A DNA stretch of 64,000 bases from Kingdonia uniflora (taxonomy: Eukaryota > Streptophyta > Magnoliopsida > Ranunculales > Circaeasteraceae). A program made the translations under genes and the position numbers. Location of the stretch: NCBI GenBank assembly GCA_014058105.1, contig JACGCM010001421.1, forward strand, positions 1 to 64,000. Reading direction: 5' to 3'. The notes under the pieces are model-generated. The model was given only the letters and a program-made list of their open reading frames with translations, searched no databases and was not told the DNA's origin. Numbering within the stretch: the first letter of the stretch is position 1; every line of letters starts with the position of its first letter. Shown in pieces: positions 12,499 to 24,009 of this stretch.

Positions 12499-14065
12499 TT
12501 ATTCTATCTGTACGATCTCAGTAGGAAGTCTGTAACTTCTATTTTTATAGCTTTCAACGTCTACGATGTACTCGTGCATTCGTCCATCCGCAAAAATATA
12601 CTCCAGCAATCGTTGTAAAGCAAAGCAATGTTTTGTGTCATGATGCTGTACTTTGTGGTGTATGCAGTACGGTTTAGTTTCAATGGGTTGGAGATATTGC
12701 GCATTGCAGAAAAAATTATCCTTCTGGAGTATGGGATATATGCTAGCTATTGTGACATTCATCTTTGGAAGACAGGTCTTAGGTATATTATTCCCCTTTC
12801 GAGGTCGATCATCATTAGACTTGGTACGTTTTCTGCCTCCTCCGTTGTTAGCACTACGGTCTGGTTCTATGGATTGATCTCGTACTGTCAAGGTCGATTT
12901 CCGAGTTTGCTGTCTTTCGGATACCATTGTTTCGAGATCAATATATCCATTGACCTTTTCGATCATGTCCTCCAAGGTTGTTGGTTTATTTAGGATTAGA
13001 TACTCCTTTGTTTTTCCATCCACGAGCAAGGTGTTCGTAAACACAGAAATGGTAATCTTCTGGTCGAGTCGGTCCACCTTTCTGGCCAACTCCAAGAATT
13101 TCTTTGTAAACGTCTCGAGCTTTTCACCTAAATTTTTCTTAAGGATGAATAGAGAATAAAGATTTTCTTCCTTATATCTGTTGTGTGAATAGTTTTTGAT
13201 GAAAAGCTCTCGTAACTGTTTGAAAGTCACAATAGATCCTTCTGGAAGTGAATGAACCCATCGTAAGGGCTCGCCTAGTAAACTAGTAGGGAAGAGTCGG
13301 CATAAAATGTGGTTAAATGTCGAATATAAACCTAAAGCGTCCTGGAACTTTTGAAAGTGCTCCACGAGATCAGTCTCCTTGTATTTGTGGATTTTTGGAG
13401 TGTAAAAACTAGTAGGGGTTTAGCCATCCAAGAGCTCCTTAGCAATTTGGCTTTTCTGTAATCTATTATAAATTCCCTTCCAAGAGCTCCTTAGCAATTT
13501 GGCTTTTCTGTAATCTATTATAAATTCCCTTAGCGGTCTGAGCCTGCGCTTCGAGCAATTCTTTGATCCACCTTTGAACATATTCCTGAGTCACATACTG
13601 TCGAGCTGTAATGGTTGGGCGTGTGACGCGTCCTTCTCAAGGATTGTAGTCACCACTCCCTTCACTTAAACGATCTTTCGCTGGAATTCGAACTCTTCGA
13701 GGTGGATTATCTATTTGTCTGGCTTCTGCGAGGCTGCCGTTAACTTCTTGGTGGACCTCTTGTACTTGGATAGGCTTGGCCTCCTATTGTAGATGGTTAG
13801 ATCAAAGTTCACCTCTTAAGTTGTTGGCGGGAGGTCCTAGTCTGTCATGAACGAAAATTCGGCTGCCTTTAGGTTGTACGCCTTTGTTCTTTGGGGTGGC
13901 GATCTGTTGGCCTTGCAAAACCTTCAGCGTATCTTGTATACTTGCCACCTGTTACTCTCGAGCGGCACACCTTTCTATTTCAAAGTTTAAATTGGCCCGT
14001 AGCTCTGCTAGTATGACATTTTCCACTACTGGAGTAACTGGCGTGCTCTGACCTTGAAGTGTCAT
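12499..14065 (-). pseudogene. gag of element B
   Basis: Start taken at ATG 14065 (MTLQGQSTPVTPV), about 70 bases inside the LTR end. The N-terminal third is broken by stops and by a 52-bp duplication. 13365-12499 is a clean 288-codon stretch with the capsid-type domain (LREL FIKNY…YKEENLYSL, then FTKKFLELARKVDRLDQK). A C-terminal zinc-binding-like motif has the pattern C-x2-H-x5-HDT-x2-C (YCIHH…HHDTKHC) in place of a classical zinc knuckle. The frame ends with TAA at 12499, right at the deletion joint with RNase H. The protein would form the particle and bind RNA. Confidence 0.8.
13428..13531. repeat. Exact 52-bp tandem duplication in gag of element B
   Basis: Positions 13428-13479 and 13480-13531 are identical (each begins ccaagagctccttagc and ends ataaattccctt). 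52 is not a multiple of three, so the duplication shifts the gag frame. Perfect identity between the units in a much-mutated element points to a late event. Confidence 0.97.
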
Positions 14066-14117
14066 TTTGAGAAAAGATAATCAGTGGGTTTTGAGACAAT
14101 GGGATTGAGAATTATGG

Positions 14118-14137
14118 TTCCCACAAATGGCGCCATA
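14118..14137 (-). other. Primer-binding region of element B
   Basis: On the minus strand the LTR end (…ctattata) is followed by TATGGCGCCATTTGTGGGAA. TGGCGCC next to the LTR is the usual start of the tRNA primer-binding site of plant Ty3/gypsy elements (compare D: TTTGGCGCGGTCTGTGGGA). Confidence 0.75.
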
Positions 14138-14844
14138 TATAATAGCCTAATTTCGGTATTCGAACTTGGCCTTTACACCAGATGTATTTAGAATGATCAT
14201 GGACAATAAGTAATGACTAACAAGATGATTTAGCTTGGAAAACCTTTGAATAGGTTAAAAACCATGACCTCTCTTTAGGATTTTAGAAAGAGAGATGAAT
14301 CTTGTTGAGATTGTTAGCTATTAGATTGAGTCTTATGAGTGTTTTGAATGTGGAATGTTATAGTAAGGATTCATCCATCTTTCATTTCAAATTCTCTGGT
14401 CCTATTTATATGTCTTATAATATGACCATTTGACGACCATAAATATTCTTAATGACGAACATAACATAATATATACTTGATGAGCTTTAATTCAATTATG
14501 TAATAGTCTGATCTTGCTGTTTTGTAATGGCTTCATAGATGACGTCATATCTGTTGACTCGAACTGTTGAGGTAGAGGTGGAAATTGATAAACATAGCTA
14601 TGTAACTGTATGGTGTCATACATTATGCCACATGTATGTTGAGGAGGTCGAGTGGTCGTATTTTGGTCAAGGATGAAGCATGAGTTTGAGATGAGGAATA
14701 AGCCACTACATAACCCAACAAGAGTAACACTCAGGTCCCACCAACTTGTATTACGTGTAATGCTTGGGCACACACCCAAGCTATCACAAATGATATATAC
14801 CGTATGTGTTGTGAAACCGTTTAAACCAGATATGGTATCGGACA
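14138..14844 (-). repeat. 5' LTR of element B
   Basis: About 707 bp. The inner end is fixed by the primer-binding region. The outer end at 14844 reads TGTCCGATACC on the minus strand and begins exactly where the LINE reading frame stops making sense, so the border is inferred. The LTR shares a block of about 43 bp (14229-14271) with the LTRs of D and E, including an imperfect palindrome (acctttgaataggt), while the rest has diverged. The partner LTR is not in the window. Confidence 0.65.
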
Positions 14845-16186
14845 TGAGGGTAAAATCTTTTAGATCTAAAAAGCTTTTTCTTCAGTCATACCTACACATA
14901 ACACATTGTTCTTGTTAACATTCACTTCCAGCATAAAGAAACCTTCAAAACTGAAGAAAAGAACCATTCATGAATGCAAGGAGATTATCAACAAAGCATA
15001 AGTGAGTAATGATGGGGTCTTGACACTTAGGGTGAAGAATTAGGTCCCCTTGAGTAACCTTATGCTTCATAATTTGGGTAAAGGTTTCCACCACAATAAC
15101 AAAGAGATAAGGAGACATAGGATCCCCCTGTCTAATCATTCTCTTGCCATTGAAGTAGCCATACAAGGATTCATTCATGGATATGGAATAACTGGGGGTG
15201 GTGATGCATACTTGAATCCAATCAATCCTTTTCTTGGGGAATTTAAACCTCTGGAATAAAATCAAGATAGCCTCCAGCTCACCATATCATAAGCTTTCTT
15301 AAGATCAATCTTTATAATGCATCTACTAGGACCCTCATCTATGTGATAATGCTTCACCAGCTCATGAGACACCATGATGTTGTCTTGCATATACCTCCCT
15401 TTGATAAAAGTTGACTGGTTGAGACTGATAAGACTTTGAGAAACAATTTTAGCCAATTGGTGATGATCTTAGTGATGTACTTATAAGTCACATTGCAACA
15501 AGAAATAGGTCTGAAATTATGGAAGGAAGATAATTCACTTTACTAAGATGCTTAGACCTAGATTTTTTTTTTGAATTTCTTTAGTAAAATCTTTTACAAT
15601 AATACACCAGCAGGACTTGAAAAAACAAGTATTATACCAATCATGCCTAGGGAGCTTGTGCTCACCAATAGAAAATAAGGCTTTAGTAATTTCATGATCT
15701 ATAATGTCAGCCTCCATCTCATCTCTTATGTTATCATCTAACTGAGGAAGACAGATAAACTGAATTAAACCATCCTCAAAGCTGTCACCTTTAGTTCCTA
15801 ACACATTTTGAAAATACTTGATCCCATCTTTTCCAATTTGATCCATATCAGTTATGTACTCACCATCAACCATAATAGATTTGATATTATCCTAGCCCAT
15901 GTGGCCGTAAGGGACTGGTGAAAGAAACCAGTATTGTTATCCCCTCGACTAAGCCTTTGAACCCTTGACTTTTCTCTATTAGACGACTCTTCTGCATTAG
16001 CCAACTTGACATAGTTCTACAAACAATCGCTTTTATCTAGAGTACTATCAAAGTTATTAGGGTGAACCTGAACCTTCTCTTACACCTCATATTTAGATTC
16101 TTCCAAGCATCCATAACCTTGTCACTTATCCTCAAAAATTTATCTCTGCTCTACTCCCTCAGGGTGGCCTTTAGAGTCTTCATCTT
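14845..16186 (-). pseudogene. LINE (L1 type) reverse transcriptase part, split by C and cut by B
   Basis: Non-LTR retrotransposon RT on the minus strand. 15873-15535 holds the region upstream of the fingers; 15456-15262 has FIKGRYMQDNIMVSHELV and CIIKIDLKKAYD (box with the first catalytic Asp); 15265-14945 has RQGDPMSPYLFVIVVE and the catalytic box as CFVDNLLAF, degraded from the family's F-A-D-D-L pattern. Frame-shifted remnants continue through NVNKNNVLCVGMTEE near 14890 and end at 14845 where the B LTR begins. The N-terminal half continues at 42476 on the other side of element C. Confidence 0.85.
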
Positions 16187-16822
16187 TGTATTGGCCTACT
16201 CGTAGTCTTCCAAGTCAAACACTCGAAGGCTACATTGAAGCCTACCAAAAGACTCGAAGCCCAGTGTGCTCACAAATCAGCCAAGGCAAACCGAGTACTC
16301 GAAGACAACGTCGAAGCCTATCATATAGCTCAAATCCCAGGGAATTCATAAATTAACCAAAACTCAACAGACAACCAAGCAGACGAGCCGATAGACAATT
16401 ATGGCAGAACCGACTTCTGTATAGGACAACTGCCAAAGAGGATATACATGTAACTTAACCCTTTTGTAGTGACTCATCTTTTCCTATCTCCTATAAATAG
16501 GAGAGGAGAGTCACCATGAAGGGGTTAGAAAAACTTAGTTCATGAACCCCATATAAGAGTTGGAGAGAACCTTCGAGCACTTAGAGAAGCTTGATATTTA
16601 GGTCTTCCCTAACTCGAAATCTGTAATCCCATTTTTACATACATCGTCTTTTCTAAATACTTGCTAGAGTTCATTGAGAATACCTATTCAAGGACTCTAT
16701 GCAAGTATGTTTGTATAGTATACTCTCATATTTCTATCACAGATACTTGTGAAAGTCCCTAATCGAGCCTAATCCCATGGTGTAAGAGCTCGGCCTCCTC
16801 TCTTCGAGATTAAGCCCCTACA
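16187..16822 (+). repeat. 5' LTR of element C
   Basis: 636 bp, starts TGTATTGGCCTACTCG and ends GCCCCTACA. It aligns throughout with 41778-42475. The TATA region is probably ctcctataaatagg at 16490-16502. The preceding five bases (atctt) are repeated after the 3' LTR. Compared with the 3' LTR it lacks several short stretches totalling about 60 bp, mostly around 16320-16400. Confidence 0.95.
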
Positions 16823-16842
16823 TTTGGTACCGTCTGTTCTAT
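16823..16842 (+). other. Primer-binding region of element C
   Basis: The LTR is followed directly by TTTGGTACCGTCTGTTC, matching the TTTGGCGCCGTCTGTGGG pattern of plant Ty3/gypsy elements with two changes (GCGCC to GTACC). It would have primed minus-strand cDNA synthesis from a tRNA 3' end. Confidence 0.7.
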
Positions 16843-16870
16843 ATCCTCTTTATCTTTCTACCCTCTTCTA

Positions 16871-18500
16871 ATGGTCCCCACCCTCCGTTCCACCTCAGCC
16901 AAAGTCGGTACCCCCGCCGATGGCATCGCCACTCAGTTAGCCCTAATAAGCCAGCAGTTTGCTCAGGCAGAAGAGTGTCATACAAACCAACTTTTCCTCG
17001 AGCATGAAGATTGATGTCAGGAACAAGAAGCCGAATGACAACACCGTATTGAAGAAACTGATAGACAATATTGAGCCCTTGATGAGGTATGCCACTCAGT
17101 TCGGGGACTCCAGCAGGTACACAATCAAGAGGCCCCTACTTGATCTCGAGTCCTGATACCTTTACATATATCCACCCGCGCAGGCTTAGGACCCCACCCC
17201 CAGACTGAGGCCTCACCGGTTCACCTCGGTGCCAAGGGTACTTCTATTCCTCTGCCCGAAGGTTCGGTCCATCTTAGAATCCCTATTTAAGAAGATTAAA
17301 CCGATTCTAAACTCTGAACGTCTCGTTATCCTAGTCGATGCCCCATCCAGAAATGTCTAGGCGAATGCAGTGCTGAACACACCCCCGACCCGTAGCCCTA
17401 CCACTCACGACCACATCGATCTCCCCAGGAGCAGCCTATCTCACCCAATAGGAGCTTAACCAGGAAATTAAAGCTGCCATCCACATCAGTTCTAGGCCCA
17501 TTCCTAACTCGTAGAGCCGACTTAATAATCCCCTCTGCCCAAAACTTCTCGCCATTGACGTACCCCTAAACTTTCACACTCCCAAAATTTGCTAATACCG
17601 AAACATCGACCCCCAATCCCATGTCCTTGAGTTCTAAAGATCCTTATGCCTCCACTCATCGGCCGATCACATCCTCTATCAAATGTTCCCTACAAGCCTC
17701 GCAGACAACCCCCTTAAATGGCACCACAGCCTACCTAATGGGTCTATTGGCAGCTTCGAGGAACTATCTAATTCGTTCATATCTTATTTTGCCATCAATA
17801 GTGACCGCAAAGTTAGGGTCGACGTCCTTTTTAACTTTTATAAGACCTTGGTAGAGACACTCGAAACTTGTATAAAACAATTTTTAGAGGAATCTCGCAA
17901 ATTCAAGAACCTCAACTGTGCCAATGCCATTTTCACCTACTGCAATGCACTCCCTAACCCCAGCCAGGTCAAAGAGTATATCGTCCTCCAGAAACCTTGA
18001 ACTCTCGAAGAGATATTATCCAAGGTCAATGGCTACATCGACCTCGAGCGTCTTCACTAACGCAACTGCTAGGGACAAACCCAAACTCCCAATCATAATA
18101 GACCAAGACAGTCGAGTACTACCATGGTCACTCCCGTCTATACCAAAACTACGAACCCCAATCGTGATACCCTCGACGATCAGTCTGATCGACTTCGCAA
18201 GAAATGACCAATGCTGGTCCTCCCCAAACTCAATGTCGCTCTCAGCACTTTCCAACGCATCATACAAGCAGGCCCTATCTGGAGAGCCCCTTATCCGATA
18301 GAAGTCAAGAATGATGAATCTTATTGCCAAAACCACAACTGTAATTATCACCCCGCCAACAATTATTAGGCCTTGCAGCGTTCGCTGAAGATGACACTCA
18401 AAGCAGGGCGGCTTTACCAATACATCATTGACTTCCCTAGTTACCATGACAGTTCTACACCAAACCCCAAGTAGCCCCACCCACCAGATCAAACGAGGTA
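16871..18500 (+). pseudogene. gag of element C
   Basis: Start at ATG 16871 (MVPTLRSTSAKVGTPADG), 48 bases inside the element. The N-terminal region is Pro/Ser-rich. The capsid-type domain begins near 17640 and reads best at 17683-18000 (FPTSLADNPLKWHHSL… ESRKFKNLNCANAIF). A YIDLE motif follows near 18030, and a degraded zinc-binding motif (SYCQNHNCNYH) lies near 18320. At least six stops and frameshifts. Closest relative in the window is the gag of A; B, D and E are more distant. Confidence 0.8.
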
Positions 18501-19199
18501 CATATCTTCAAAGCACATATCATCAAAGTCAACAATATCGATAGCGGTCACGCCTAAAGTAAAAGAAAATGTCAAAGATTGTTGTAAGCTCACCTACCAT
18601 AAAAAGCTCCCAGTCCTTTTACCCAAAATAAGTTATCACCCACGACCCGAAGGTATATCCTTCATCGAATGTGACATTTCCATGTTCGTTTCCCACACTC
18701 CGATCCATTGGTGATCATGATCAAGATCGAGCACATTGTTCTCCACACAATGCTTGTTAGACCTGGGAGTGTAGTTGATGTACTGTTTCTCCAAATAGTG
18801 AAAACCATGCAAAAGATCGAGCAGATCACCCTGGCTAATATTAAACTAAAGGGCTTCAATGGCTCTATAAAAGTAGCCACCGGTCAAATCATCCTCCCCG
18901 TCGCCACAAGATTGATGGTGTTATAAACTAGCTTCCTAGTCATCAACAAAAAATTAGAATACCTCAGCATTTTGGGTTGCGACTGGCTCCATGCCATGAA
19001 GGCAATCCTTTTGACCTACCACCAACTTTTGAATTTCACCACCCTAAGTGGCACCTGGGACATGAAGGGGTTCTAAAGATTGGCTTGATCTTGTGATCTC
19101 CCAGAGATTGATCTTAATCGCAAGTTGGTAAAACCATTGCAATTATAGCAACTCTCCCTCACCACACCATCTATTACATCAGTCGAGCCACCCACTGTC
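18501..19199 (+). pseudogene. Protease region of element C
   Basis: Aspartic protease relic that would process Gag-Pol. 18708-18926 reads VIMIKIEHIVLHTMLVRPGS, where the family has a D-[ST]-G-S catalytic loop. Here the Asp is replaced (LVRPGSVVDVL), so the site is dead. A second conserved patch, GFNGSIKVATGQIILPVAT, follows near 18850 and matches ISGFNGSKEEKVGKIILPIT in D. The final part near 18960-19060 (LGCDWLHAMKAILLTYH) corresponds to LGIMGRYWIHNMEAIASTYH in D. Confidence 0.75.
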
Positions 19200-20700
19200 A
19201 AACCTACAGTCTATATCAAACTCGATGGCCCCGGTCGAGGAACATTCATTAGAGGGTTCTTTGACAGAAGAAGAAAAATACCAGATTACTATATTCTTGC
19301 TATCCAACAAAGACATCTTCGTCTTGAATTTCCACGAGATGCCCGACATCGACCTTGCCCTCGCTTGCCACCGACCTGACCTAATACCGAAGTTCACAAC
19401 AGTCAAACAAAAGAAATGCATACTAGCTCTAAGGATTTGGGAAACAGTTAATATTGAAGTCTAAAAGCTTCTAGCCGTAGGTTTCATTTAAGAAGTCAAG
19501 TTTGCAGAGTGGATCTCAAACATCGTGGCCGTACCCAAGTAGAACGCCAAGATCAGAATTTACGTCGACTTAACTAATCTTAATAAGCACACCCCAAAGG
19601 ATAGTTTTCTCCTACCATTATTTTAGTACTCCTCGATGTAACAACTGGCCATGAATGCCTTTTAATGATGGATGCTGCCTCGGGTTACAATCAGGTACCC
19701 CTCCCCCCTAAAAATCAAATTAAAACCTCCTTCGTTACCGAATAAGGGCTATGTTATTTTAGCCTCATGCCCTTCGGGCTATAAAATGTGGGTACAACTT
19801 ACCAGTGCCTCGTTACCACTGTGTTTAAGCCTTTACTTGGCAAGTAAGTCAAAGTCTATATCGACGATATGCTATGCAAGAACCTCTACAAAAATACCCA
19901 TATACAAGACTTGACCAAAGTTTTTTTAATCCTTCGAGCATACCAAATGAAATTAAACCCTGGCAAATACCTTTTCGGAGCATCGTCTAAAAAATTCCTT
20001 GGCCACCTCATTAACAAATGAGGAATTGAGATTGACCCTACCCAAATTTAAGCCCTCATTGATATGCCCTTTCTTTGAACAAAGAAAGACATTCAAAAAG
20101 TTACAGGCAAAAATAACTCCCATTAACCAATTCATTTTAAAATCTACTGACCGATGCGCCTGGTTATTCTCCCTCCTGCACGATCAAGGTACCTACAAAA
20201 TCAAGAAGAAAATCCCTGACATCAATTGGACATCAGAATCCGAGTAAGCTTTCCATGATCTTAAGACTTACCTCGGCCAATCACCAGTAATTATTACCCC
20301 AATCGAAGGCGAAGTACTTTCCCTCTATCTCATAGTTATCGACGAGTCTATCAGTTCAGTTCTTATTCGAACAGATAAAGGCATTAAAAAACTAGTATAC
20401 TTCATCAGTAAAATACTGACCCCAGCCAAAACCAGATACACCAAACTTGAAAGACTTCTCCTTACACTCGTCTACACTTTCAAAAAGTTAAAACTATACT
20501 TTAAAGTACATTCCATGTGGGTGATCACGAATTACCTCCCTTGCGAAGTCTTAGCCAAAAAAAAAAATCTAGACAGGTACAGTAAAGGCCCGTCTACCTC
20601 GGTGAGCATGACATCACTTTTCAGAAATAGACACCCTAGAAAGGCTAAGTCGTCGCCGAATTTTTAGCCGACTTCTCAGTCGAAGACACAGAGTAGGAGA
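19200..20700 (+). pseudogene. Reverse transcriptase and RNase H of element C
   Basis: Opens with VYIKLDGPGR (19205) and the 19225-19464 stretch that precedes the RT fingers. The RT palm is spread over two frames. The catalytic box VYIDDMLCKN near 19855 keeps both Asp residues. The RT connection (FLGHLIN, EIDPTQ) follows to about 20130, then RNase H from about 20280 (IVIDESISSVLIR, FISKILTPAKTRYT) to about 20700. Stops include TGA in the NKxGIEIDP segment at 20020. A poly-A tract at 20560 breaks the frame. Not functional, but the best-kept RT active site on the plus strand. Confidence 0.8.
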
Positions 20701-20764
20701 AGCACGAAGGCGAACTCCCCGAAAACCCACCCGAACATAACGACCCCTGGAATCCCAATATAGG

Positions 20765-21190
20765 ATGACGACTATTCACCGACAGGTTAGTAGGCCAGAA
20801 TGGTTCTGGAATAGGAATCGTATTGGTCACACCGTCTAACGATCAACTTGAGAAAGCCATCAAGCTCAACTTTAATTGTACAAACAACGAAGCTGAATAC
20901 AAAGCCTTGATCTACGGCTTCAACATAGCCCTCAAGCTGGGCGTTCCAGGATTCACTATTTTTACTGACTTATAACTGATCCAAAGACATTACATCGGCA
21001 AAAGACCAGGCGAAAGGCCGAATGGTGAAGTATGCAGTATTCATTCACCAGTGCATGGATCATTTCCCTGAGAAATCTTTGATCACACATTACCCTAGGT
21101 GTTAAAAAAAACACGCCGACGCTCTTGCCTATATTGTAGCAATGCTAGGCCAGTCCGAACCCCGAAAGCTCAGTATCTAAGTACTCGAAT
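20765..21190 (+). pseudogene. Second (archaeal-type) RNase H of element C
   Basis: Catalytic first strand LFTDRLVGQNGSGIGIVLVT at about 20768, then NNEAEYKALIYGFNIALKLG with the conserved Glu, then FTIFTDL with the third acidic residue followed by a TAA. The domain ends near 21140 (KKHADALAYI). A second RNase H after the retroviral one is diagnostic of the Tat lineage. Confidence 0.8.
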
Positions 21191-22470
21191 GCCCAAGTAT
21201 CAGCAAGATGGAAGTCAATACCATCAATACTGGGGGTGAGAGTTTCGATCCCAATAACTGGTACATCTCCTTCCTCGTGTATTTTAACAGTTCCACACTC
21301 CCAGCAGACTTTAAGGAAAAATGTTCATTATTGGAAAATTGTCAAAGGTATACCATCCCTAAAGGCGTTTTACACAAAAAAATCACCAAACAGAGTACAC
21401 CTTAAATACATATCTCAGCAAGAAGCAACCACCATCATTTCTAAGTTGAACAAATGAAATTGCGGATCCCATACTGCCGGCAGATCTATGACACTCTGCG
21501 CGATAATAATAGGCCTATTTTAGCCAAATATGAAGAAACATGCTGAAGAATATGCAAAACATTGTGACAAATGCCAACGTCACACCCATGACATTAAAAG
21601 CTCTTCACAAGATCTCCACTATAACCACATTTCTTGGCCTTTTAAATGATGGGTCATTAACCTGGTAGGCTCCTTGCTAAGAGCTTCGGGTAATAGAGAA
21701 CACGTCCTCATGGTCACGAACTACTTTACGAAATGGGTCAAAGCCGTACCACTATTCCAAACCAGAGAAGAAGAAGTTATTAAATTCCTTTGGGAGAACA
21801 TTATTACACGCTTTGGTTGTCTCCACATGATCCGATGCGACAACGGACTACAGTTCATAGGCAACAAGGTCCGAACATTCGCCAAAAAGTATAATGTCAT
21901 CCTCTCCCCCTCTATGCCTTATTACCTACAAGGTAATGGCCAGGTCGAAGCCATCAATAAAACCATAGTTGATGGTCTCAAAAAATGTGTCGACGACAAG
22001 AAGGGTAGATAGGTTTAAGAGTTAGAGCACGTACTCTGAGCCTATCGCTCAACACCAAGTAAAGTGACAGATTGTACTCGTTTTCTATTAGCCTATGCCA
22101 CCAAAGTAGTCTTACCAACTCAGTTTGAGTCCCCAATTCGCGACCTCGATCTCCCAGATGTAGACAACGAGTTTGAACTCGCCTGCAACATGTTATGGAT
22201 CGACGAAACTCGAGACTGAGCGTTAGATAATCTTGGGCGTTATCAACTCTCTCTAGAGAAATCATACAACAAAAGGGTTCGACCTCGAAACTTTACAATT
22301 TACGATTTGGTCCTCCTAAGGGTCACACCCTACTCGAAACCTCAAAATTCTAGCAAACTAGCCAAGTCTTAGGAAGGACCGTACGTCATTTTTGATAAAA
22401 TAGGCAAATGATCCTACTACCTCATGACCAAAGTTGAACAACCCCTACCCAATCCCTGGAAAATGATGTA
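21191..22470 (+). pseudogene. Integrase of element C
   Basis: The N-terminal HHCC zinc finger is visible as HAEEYAKHCDKCQRH near 21540. In the core (21674-22012) the first catalytic Asp is changed to Asn (MVTNYFTKWV); the second is kept (RCDNGLQF), as is the Glu (GNGQVEAINKT), with D,D35E spacing. Downstream stops fall in KGRxVxELEHVLxAYR, exactly where B reads KGNWVQEL and LWAYR, so they come from TGG and CAA. The C-terminal part (NKRVRPRNFTIYDLVLL) runs to about 22470. Confidence 0.82.
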
Positions 22471-22539
22471 GTTAGTCTCCTATATAAGACAGAGGCCCCA
22501 AACAACTGCCATATTTGTAATCGAAGCATTTTGAATCAA

Positions 22540-23800
22540 TAAAAGCTTTGTTTATAACTTTTAGTTCCCCTATCTTTCTAATGTATAACACCTCAATAAA
22601 CTTCTTGAGTTGGTCAAACCTAAGTATCAAGTCAACCCTTTGACCCGACTGATACTTGAGGGTGACGTCGAAGTTCTTCAAAGTTCTTGATTTGGGCAAA
22701 CCCAAGTGGCATGAATAGTCAAAAGACTAAACACTTAGGGGCGACCTCGGAGTTGACCACGTCTAGTTTCATTTAGGATCAAACCCGCAGATAAAAATAC
22801 ACGGGGGCAACCTCAAAGAGAAATAAACTTCTTGAGTTGGTCAAACCTAAGTATAAATTTAACCCTTTGACCCGACTGATTCTTGGGGGAGACCTCGAAG
22901 TTTCTTAAAGTTCCTGATTTGGGTAAACCCAAGTAGCATGAATAGTTGAAAGGCTAAACACTTGGGGACGACCTCGGATCCGACCATGTTTGGTTTTATT
23001 TAGGATCAAACCCGCAAATAAAAATACCTGGGGGTGACCTCGAAGCTCCATATACTTCTTGAGTTGGTCAAACCTAAGTATCAATTTAACCCTTTAACCC
23101 GACTAATACTTGGCGGTGATCTCAAAGTTCTTGATTTGGATAAACCCAAATGGCATAAATAGTCGAAAGGCTAAATACTTGGAGGTGATCTCGGAGCTGA
23201 CCCAGTATGGTTTTGTTTAGGATCGAGCCTACAGATAGAAATACTAGGGGTCAACCTCGAAGCTCTGTAAATTTCTTTAGTTGGTTGTACCTAAGTATCA
23301 GGTCAACCCTTCCACCCGACTGATACTTGGGGACGACCTCAATTTTTCTCAAAGTTCCTGATTTAGGCAAACCCAAGTGGCATAAATATTTGAAAGGCTA
23401 AACACTTAGGGGTAATCTCAGAGTTGACCAAGTCTGGCTTCGTTTGGAATCGAACCCGCAGATAGAAATACTTGGGAATGACCTCGAAGCTCCATGAATT
23501 TCTTGAGTTGGTTCCACCTAAGTATCAAGATAACCTTTCTACCCGACTGATACTTTGGGACGACCTCAAAGTTCCTCAAAGTTCCTAATTTGGGCAAACC
23601 TAAGTGGCATGAATAGTCAAAAGGCTAAACACTTGGAGGCGACCTCGGAGCCGACCACGTCCGATTTCATTTAGAATCAAACCCGCGGATAGTAATACCC
23701 GGGGGTGACCTCGAAGCTCAATGCCCCTCAGTCGCCCAAACCTAAATCTCAAGTCAACCCTACAACTCGATTAATACTCGGGGTGACCTCAAAGTTTCCA
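22540..23800. repeat. 227-bp tandem array in the 3' region of element C
   Basis: The motif cttcttgagttggt and variants recur at 22601, 22828, 23055, 23272 and 23499, with a last partial unit near 23722, so the period is 227 bp (one unit is 217). Inside each unit a shorter phrase (cttgggggtgacctcgaag and variants) occurs three times, about 75 bp apart, so the unit looks like a triplicated smaller repeat. The array separates the end of integrase from the end of the antisense gene. Confidence 0.9.
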
Positions 23801-24009
23801 ATACTTCACCCAGTCTCTCAACCAGTTCAATACATCAGTTACTTTTTAATCACTCCATTTCAGACAAAAAACCATAATCAAAGAGTATTCGGATAAAATA
23901 GCAGAAACACATTCAAACTAAAAAAATTTAGCCTACAGAAGAACCTTAAGCAAAATATGAAAAAGTACAAAACCAAACCACATACTTTAACCACTTCTTC
24001 AACATAAAG

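Larger units (their letters stand above)
5979..14844 (-). mobile_element. Element B: Tat-type Ty3/gypsy retrotransposon, interrupted by A, lacking PR and RT
   Basis: Minus-strand element with a 5' LTR at 14138-14844, gag, two RNase H domains, integrase, a tandem array and, on the plus strand, an antisense coiled-coil gene. Gag joins directly to RNase H, so about 2 kb of protease and RT is missing. The 3' LTR is not found before element A begins at 5978, so A probably inserted in B and the rest of B lies further left. B lies within the RT region of a LINE. LTR and coding sequences are related to, but clearly different from, those of D and E. Confidence 0.75.

Noticed and set aside
12628..13159. 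Plus-strand frames of 121, 74 and 69 codons
   Set aside because: They mirror the well-kept gag frame of B on the minus strand.
14492..14845. 117-codon minus-strand frame with hydrophobic stretches, at first read as a small membrane protein
   Set aside because: It coincides with the 5' LTR of B; LTRs are not coding here and no copy supports the frame.
18016..18492. 158-codon minus-strand frame with transmembrane-like segments
   Set aside because: It lies opposite the gag of C, whose sense frame aligns with A and B; the hydrophobicity comes from the complement of a Pro/Thr-rich region.
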